DNA from: Kribbella sp. CA-293567
Lineage (GTDB): Bacteria; Actinomycetota; Actinomycetes; Propionibacteriales; Kribbellaceae
DNA length: 64,000 nt
Reading direction: 5' to 3'
Assembly: GCF_027627575.1 (NCBI RefSeq)
Contig: NZ_CP114065.1
Location: 1 to 64,000 of the forward strand
A program made the position numbers and the translations under genes. Below the pieces are notes generated by a model. That model searched no databases, was not told the origin of the DNA, and worked only from the letters and a program-made list of their open reading frames with translations. Positions 59,231-64,000 of the stretch are shown here, piece by piece. Position 1 is the first letter of the stretch, and each line of letters starts with the position of its first letter.

Positions 59231-60895
59231 GTGAAAAAGCAATTATGGGATGGTCTCGGAAGGTTCTCGTACGATAACAGATGGCTTATCCCTGGGCTGG
59301 CCATAGCTTCAAGCGTCGCACAATTTATACTATCCAAACTTATCGTCGCCATCTCATTTGTCGCAGTACTTTCGTTTGTCCTGTTTCTCTCAGCCCTCTG
59401 GTCAGTAGCGAAACAATCGAATGCTGTTCGCCCTGAAATAGTGGATGGCGACTCGGCCGACGAGAAACCGGTGGAGATGGAAGCACCTTCGTTGCCTATC
59501 GGTATCGATGATTCGAAAGTTGGTGAGGGCATCGAGATATCCAGCCTGCCGGAGGCAACTGATGATTCGAGTCCGGCCGATGATGCGGAAGCTCGATACA
59601 TGGAAATCTCAACCGAGCTTGCAGACAAGGGAGACGTAAAGAGCCTGCAGGCTCTATATGAAACCGAGATGGCTAAGACCGCATCTGACGAAGAACGAAA
59701 TAAGAAGCGGGCCTGGTTTGAGTACGCATATGTACATGCTGGAGACTCGGGAAGAACTTCAGAGAGTCTAGAATCTCTCAAAAAGATGGTAGAAGATAGA
59801 CTCGCCCCACAGGAGAACATTCTCACTTTCTACGCGGGCGCGCTCGCTATACTCGGCGAAACCGACGGGGCAATTGGAGCGCTCCTGCAGTATTCGGAAT
59901 TATTCACACTCAACGATCGCGTTTCGGCATTGCTGAACGCTGCCGACTATTATGGCAAGTCGGGCCGTCATGATGAAGGTATCGCGCTGCTAACTCCGAT
60001 CCTGTCCAACCGAGACGTCGATGACACTCAGCGAGCTGAGGCTTGGAAGTACATCGGTGACGGAGTCAAGGCGCGAACACCGATGCAGGCTATGGCGAGC
60101 TATGAACGAGCTCTCAAACTATCACCAGCAAATACCGCTGCGCGCTTCAGCTTGGCTTATCTATATTCCAAGCACGGATTCCACATACTTGCGAGATACC
60201 ATTACGGCGTAACCTATAACGCAAATCTAGCAGTACCTACAGCGACCAATAATCTCGGTGCTTGCTTAGTGGCACTGGAATTGCCGGGTCGAGGGTTCGC
60301 TATGTATAATCGAGCGGGTGAGGAGGGTTCAGCATTAGCCTGGGCAAATATGGCCCACATGCTTATCGAAGCTGGTGACTTCGAGCGAGCAAAACAGTGC
60401 ATCGAAAAAGGTGCTGCCCTCAGCGACAGCGAAGATCGCATTATCTCTGCGCGAGAGTCGCTTGCGACCGTTATCAAAACAGAATCTGAAAGAGCAGAAA
60501 AACTTAACAACGACGCGGTTCTGCTACGAGCAGCTATGGCTGACGCCCTCGATGCCCCCGCGATAGACCTGAACCGCATGTCGGGCACGTGGAAGCTAGA
60601 CGACGAGAGGGAGATAGTCCTGACTGCCGCCGGTGACACCCTCAGCGGAAAAGACAGTAAGAAGAAGAATCTAGTTACGCTGACTCTGAAGGACGGCGAA
60701 CTAGCCGCCGGGGTGCGTCCGAGCGAGTTCGAACCAATGGTTCACGGGTTCGCCTACTGTAAGGACGACCAGATCGTGTTGCTCTTATCGGAAGTGTCCA
60801 GAGACACCGAGCGTATTGTTCGTTTGTCTCGATCCGGATCCCATGCCCATCTGGCCCTCGGCGCTGCAGTTTCTGCCGAAGGATCATCCGGCTGA
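59231..60895 (+). CDS. AT-rich membrane-anchored TPR protein
   Basis: 554 aa from GTG 59231. Two membrane helices near the N-terminus (WLIPGLAIASSVAQFILS and LIVAISFVAVLSFVLFLS) then an acidic linker, about six to seven TPR-like helix pairs (~residues 110-430: FYAGALAILGETDGAIGALL, AWKYIGDGVKARTPMQAMAS, YERALKLSPANTAARFSLAY, ATNNLGACLVALELPGRGF) and a C-terminal beta-domain (MSGTWKLDDEREIVLTAAGD...). Many AT-ending codons: its GC is clearly below that of flanking genes. No enzyme domain. A scaffold or sensor; family not recognised. Confidence 0.8.
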   Translation: MKKQLWDGLGRFSYDNRWLIPGLAIASSVAQFILSKLIVAISFVAVLSFVLFLSALWSVAKQSNAVRPEIVDGDSADEKPVEMEAPSLPIGIDDSKVGEGIEISSLPEATDDSSPADDAEARYMEISTELADKGDVKSLQALYETEMAKTASDEERNKKRAWFEYAYVHAGDSGRTSESLESLKKMVEDRLAPQENILTFYAGALAILGETDGAIGALLQYSELFTLNDRVSALLNAADYYGKSGRHDEGIALLTPILSNRDVDDTQRAEAWKYIGDGVKARTPMQAMASYERALKLSPANTAARFSLAYLYSKHGFHILARYHYGVTYNANLAVPTATNNLGACLVALELPGRGFAMYNRAGEEGSALAWANMAHMLIEAGDFERAKQCIEKGAALSDSEDRIISARESLATVIKTESERAEKLNNDAVLLRAAMADALDAPAIDLNRMSGTWKLDDEREIVLTAAGDTLSGKDSKKKNLVTLTLKDGELAAGVRPSEFEPMVHGFAYCKDDQIVLLLSEVSRDTERIVRLSRSGSHAHLALGAAVSAEGSSG

Positions 60896-61219
60896 GCATC
60901 CATATCTACGCCCGACAAAGGCCCTGGTTGTGGTTCCCAACAAAGATGGGGCGTTCTGTCAGTTCGAGGGGGAAGTGACGACACCACGCCACCGGCATGC
61001 CATCTCGGCACCCAGGACGCCTTCCCGCCCTGGTCAGGGGCTTGCAGAGTGTGGTCTGTAAATCTGTCCCCGTGGCGTCCAGATCACCATGGCACGCATT
61101 TGGCACAGACGGCCGAAACTGGCCGCCTTCAGTCGGACGCGGCCGGACACGGCCGGACATTCGCAGGGCAGCCCTTCAGCCTGCGTTTCCGCAGGTCAGA
61201 GGCGCTCTCTGGTTCTGGC

Positions 61220-61234
61220 GAGCGGAGGGTGTGG
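61220..61234. repeat. Left 15-bp direct repeat of the IS481-type element
   Basis: GAGCGGAGGGTGTGG, identical to 62602-62616. It equals the 3' end of tRNA-Ser plus four bases. Read as target-site duplication made by the IS; alternatively a further attachment-site remnant. Confidence 0.85.
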
Positions 61235-61331
61235 TGTTGTGGTTCAACACATCGGCGACAGGTGTCTCAAGACATAGGCGACACGTGTCTCAGGTGATCG
61301 GCGACAGGCTGGTCGGGCTGGACGCTCGGGC

Positions 61332-62543
61332 ATGTCGAAGGCTCGGTTGGTCATCACGGCCCTGTTCATCGAGGGACAGACAGCCTCGGAGGTCGCCGCG
61401 CGGTACGGCGTCCATCGGGCTTGGGTCTACAAACTGAAAGCGCGGTATCTGGCCGAGGGCGAGGCAGCGTTCGAGGCACGCAGCCGGCGTCCGAAGACCT
61501 CACCGCGGGCCACCCCGGCCGAGACGGTCGAGCTGGTACTGGCGCTGCGCAAACAGTTGACCGAGCAGGGTCTGGACGCGGGCGCGGACACGATCGGCTG
61601 GCACCTGGGTCATCACCATGCCACCGTGCTGTCACGGGCCACGATCCACCGGATCCTCGTCCGGGCCGGGTCGGTCGTACCGGATCCGGGCAAGCGGCCC
61701 AGGTCGTCGTACGTGCGGTTCGCCGCCGAGCAGCCCAACGAGTGCTGGCAGTCCGACTTCACCCACTACCGCCTCACCACAGCGGCCGGCCGGCCCGGGA
61801 CAGACGTAGAGATCATCAGCTGGCTCGACGACCACTCCCGCTACGCCCTGACGATCACCGCCCATGTTCGGATCACCGGCCAGATCGTGCTCGCCAGCTT
61901 CGGTGAAACCGTTGCCCAGTACGGGATCCCGGCCTCCACTCTGACCGACAACGGCATGGTCTACACCACCCGGCTGTCAGGTGGGAAAGGTGGCCGCAAC
62001 GGCCTCGAGACCGAACTGCGCCGCTTGAACATCACCCAGAAGAACTCCCGCCCGAACCACCCCACCACCTGCGGCAAGGTCGAACGGTTCCAGCAGACGA
62101 TGAAGAAATGGCTGCGCGCCCAACCGATCCAGCCCACCACCCTGAGCGAACTCCAGACACTGCTCGACACCTTCACCGACGAGTACAACCAGCGCCGACC
62201 ACACCGGTCCCTGCCGCACCGAGCAACCCCTGCCACCGCCTATGCCGCGCGCCCGAAAGCCACCCCAGGCACCGACCGGACCGGCGAGGTCCACCACCGG
62301 GTCCGCACCGACCGCGTCGATCACACCGGCGTGGTCACCCTGCGCGTCAACGGCCGGCTCCACCACATCGGCATCGGACGAACCCACGCCCGAACCCACG
62401 TCCTGATCCTCGCCCACGACCTCGAAATCAGAGTCGTCGACGCCGCCACCGGCGAACTCCTCCGCGAACTCACCCTCGACCCCACCAAGGACTACCAACC
62501 CACCGGCCGACCCCCAGGACCAGCCCGCAAACACCCCAAATGA
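61332..62543 (+). CDS. IS481-family transposase
   Basis: 403 aa. N-terminal HTH (VITALFIEGQTASEVAARYG, VHRAWVYKLKARYL) and an rve/DDE domain: Asp142 (CWQSDFTHY), Asp206 (STLTDNG) and Glu251 (TCGKVERF), so it looks intact. Downstream KPRPHRSLPHR-type (NQRRPHRSLPH) motif and a C-terminal tail rich in Thr/Arg. A perfect 11-bp hairpin (62546-62578) follows as terminator inside the element. Confidence 0.95.
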   Translation: MSKARLVITALFIEGQTASEVAARYGVHRAWVYKLKARYLAEGEAAFEARSRRPKTSPRATPAETVELVLALRKQLTEQGLDAGADTIGWHLGHHHATVLSRATIHRILVRAGSVVPDPGKRPRSSYVRFAAEQPNECWQSDFTHYRLTTAAGRPGTDVEIISWLDDHSRYALTITAHVRITGQIVLASFGETVAQYGIPASTLTDNGMVYTTRLSGGKGGRNGLETELRRLNITQKNSRPNHPTTCGKVERFQQTMKKWLRAQPIQPTTLSELQTLLDTFTDEYNQRRPHRSLPHRATPATAYAARPKATPGTDRTGEVHHRVRTDRVDHTGVVTLRVNGRLHHIGIGRTHARTHVLILAHDLEIRVVDAATGELLRELTLDPTKDYQPTGRPPGPARKHPK

Positions 62544-62545
62544 CA

Positions 62546-62578
62546 ACAGCTGAACCCACGAATCGCAGGTTCAGCTGT
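62546..62578 (+). terminator. Terminator of the transposase gene
   Basis: ACAGCTGAACC (62546-62556) pairs perfectly with GGTTCAGCTGT (62568-62578); it starts 2 nt after the transposase stop and lies inside the IS right end. Confidence 0.75.
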
Positions 62579-62604
62579 CGCCGATGACTCGAGACATCAC
62601 AGAG

Positions 62605-62693
62605 CGGAGGGTGTGGGATTCGAACCCACGATGACGGTCACCCGCCATACCGGTTTTCAAGACCAGCGCACTCGGCCACTATGCGAACCCTCC
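62605..62693 (-). tRNA. tRNA-Ser (anticodon TGA)
   Basis: 89-nt class-II tRNA. Acceptor GGAGGGT/ACCCTCC with discriminator G, anticodon loop CTTGAAA giving TGA, long variable arm, T-arm GTGGG-TTCGAAT-CCCAC. Reads UCA and others. It is complete even though an IS abuts its 3' end and partial copies lie at 56433 and 57213. Confidence 0.95.
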
Positions 62694-62956
62694 AGGCGGC
62701 CGCCCGGAGGTGGTCGCCGAGGATCGAGGATAGCGCTCCCGGGGCGGGGCTGGTGGAGCGGGGAGCGGCGTACGGCGTACTGGGTGGGCGGAAGGGCGCG
62801 ACGCGGACGGCGCGGGTGAGTAAGGTTTGTGGGCTGATGGGCGGGCGTGCCGCCTGTCCTGCATCGGAGGCGGGAGGTGGAAGTGATGTCTCAGGGATCA
62901 GAGGACATGACTTTTGCCGTCCGGTCAGCTCGTTGATCAGTTGTTGCTGACCACGG

Positions 62957-63555
62957 GTGACTGACCGGTCAGGCCGGTCCGCTGAATTGGGACAGGGCTT
63001 CCGCAAGATCTGGCCCGCCGCGGCCGTCTCCAATCTCGGGGACGGCATGATGCTTGCCGCGGGCCCACTCTTGATTGCCTCTCTCACCGATGAACCACTG
63101 GCTGTCGGCGCCGCCGTCTTTGTGCAGCAGTTGCCATGGTTGCTCTTCGCATTGCTCAGCGGCGCTTTGGTCGACCGGCTTGATCGCCGTGCCGTGATAG
63201 TTGCCTCAGGCATCTTTCGTGCAGTTGTCCGGGAGCGCTAGGGCTTGCCGTACTGCCTGGTCATGAACCTGACCTTCATGGCCGGGTTCGCGACCTGGGT
63301 GCTGTTCGCGAAGCAGCAGCTCGGGCTGAGCGATACGCAGTACAGGCTGTTGATCTCGGTGAGCGCGATCGGAGCGATCGCGGGAATGCCCGTGTACCAC
63401 TTCTCGAACCGCGAGTCGGCAGCCTGAAGCTGCTTCGGGCCGGTCTGATGGTGGAGACGACCATCCATCTCGTCCTGGCCGTCACTCGGAGCCCGGCGGT
63501 GGTGACCGCGATCGCGTGGCGGCCGTTGCGGCACATCGGCGTACGAGGGCGGTAA
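62957..63555 (+). pseudogene. Broken MFS transporter gene
   Basis: The first frame (62957-63241) gives an MFS N-terminus (RKIWPAAAVSNLGDGMMLAA, FVQQLPWLLFALLSGALVDR) that stops at VVRER. A second frame from 63245 gives an internal MFS piece (MNLTFMAGFATWVLFAKQQL, TQYRLLISVSAIGAIAGMP) then a stop, and LLRAGLMVETTIHLVLAVTR continues after it. About half of the ~400-residue transporter is missing between the pieces. Not functional. Confidence 0.7.
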
Positions 63556-63630
63556 TTGGCTGGAGTCTCCCGATCGGCGATTGTTAGTCTTGCCGGTCGG
63601 GAGCTTCCATACTGCGGTCGGGGAAATCAG

Positions 63631-64000
63631 ATGCCAACAGCTACATCCCTCGGCCTGCCGAACATCCGCGGTCGCGCGCCTCTGCTCGCCGGTCTGGCCA
63701 TCGACTCCTTCGGCGGCGGCTGCGCCGGACCGCTGATGCTGTTGTTCTTCGTTCGCGTCGCGGACATCCCGCTCGGTACCGCGGGGCTGCTGCTGACCGT
63801 CGCGACCATGTTCTCCATCGCGGCACCGGCCGCCGTGGGAATGGTGATCGACCGGGTCGGGCCGCGCAACCTGGTGATCGGCGCACAGTTCGCGCAGGGC
63901 CTGGCCTTCGCCGGGTTCTTCGTCGGCCGGTCGCTGTGGCTGCTGTTCCTCTGCGCGCTGGTTTCGACCACCGGGCAGCGGGTGTTCTGGTCGGCGATCT
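63631..64000 (+). CDS. MFS transporter (start only; runs off the window)
   Basis: ATG 63631 opens a continuous frame to the window end. Three to four membrane helices: PLMLLFFVRVADIPLGTAGL, LLTVATMFSIAAPAAVGMVI, FAQGLAFAGFFVGRSLWLLF. VIDRVGPRNLVIG is the loop 2-3 MFS motif. Probably an intact gene; specificity unknown. Confidence 0.8.
   Translation, partial: MPTATSLGLPNIRGRAPLLAGLAIDSFGGGCAGPLMLLFFVRVADIPLGTAGLLLTVATMFSIAAPAAVGMVIDRVGPRNLVIGAQFAQGLAFAGFFVGRSLWLLFLCALVSTTGQRVFWSAI

Larger units (their letters stand above)
61235..62601 (+). mobile_element. IS481-type insertion sequence (about 1.37 kb)
   Basis: Both ends start 5'-TGT, as usual for IS481. The left end (61235-61261) and the reverse complement of the right end match at 19 of 27 positions, with the last 12 (CATCGGCGACAG) identical. 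One transposase gene fills it. The 15-bp direct repeats at 61220-61234 and 62602-62616 flank it exactly, within the 4-15 bp range known for the family. Confidence 0.85.

Noticed and set aside
56433..62602. Complete prophage or integrative conjugative element
   Set aside because: No integrase, structural, replication or conjugation genes were found between the attachment-like repeats.

Overview
The window is high-GC actinobacterial DNA. GC-rich third codon positions, GTG starts, XRE/DUF5753, DUF6879, ECF42/DGPF, DUF4240, GH127 and GH78 genes, and a lactaldehyde-forming L-rhamnose operon together suggest a soil saprophyte, most like Kribbella or a relative (inference; no 16S rRNA is present).

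Layout. 1-3.4 kb is a worn accessory patch: a gene fragment, a small recombinase-like protein, and a DUF6879/XRE-DUF5753 cassette, then a triple 23-nt repeat and tRNA-Arg(ACG). 3.6-9.5 kb holds small hypotheticals, a cupin, a repeat-rich membrane protein with a kinase-like start, and GTP-dependent PEP carboxykinase. 9.6-13.1 kb is a LacI regulator divergent from a GH127 beta-L-arabinofuranosidase-like enzyme. 13.1-22.1 kb carries an F420-type oxidoreductase, a serine hydrolase with a DUF4097 partner, tRNA-Ser(GCT), an LCP ligase, an acetylxylan-esterase-like hydrolase, a HIRAN-like protein and threonine ammonia-lyase.

22.8-40.3 kb is a complete L-rhamnose locus. A divergent LacI regulator faces a minus-strand run of ABC transporter (ATPase, two permeases, lipoprotein), mutarotase, isomerase, bifunctional aldolase/dehydrogenase, a second arabinose/fucose-type isomerase, rhamnulokinase, a LuxR-type regulator and a secreted GH78 alpha-L-rhamnosidase. 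Rhamnose would be released outside the cell, imported, and split to DHAP and lactate. PEP carboxykinase and the GH127, esterase and rhamnosidase genes fit a plant-polysaccharide lifestyle.

40.5-56.3 kb is mixed housekeeping: DUF4240, CsbD, an ECF42 sigma factor with its DGPF partner, a DHA2-type MFS exporter, a second DGPF protein, a crotonase, a peptidase-like secreted protein, a berberine-bridge-like oxidase, two aminoglycoside-phosphotransferase-fold kinases, a methyltransferase beside a gutted methyltransferase, LysR, GlxA and quinone-oxidoreductase genes, and an I36-like secreted inhibitor.

56.4-62.7 kb is the most interesting part: a stacked integration site at tRNA-Ser(TGA). The intact tRNA is at 62605-62693, but truncated copies of its 3' half sit at 56433 and 57213, and a terminator that fits the tRNA is left about 6.2 kb away. 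Between these lie two small secreted proteins sharing a KVCDT motif, a peptidoglycan-binding-like secreted protein, a truncated glycosyltransferase, an unusually AT-rich membrane-anchored TPR protein and an IS481-type element flanked by a 15-bp direct repeat that leaves the tRNA intact. The window ends with a broken MFS gene and the start of an intact one.
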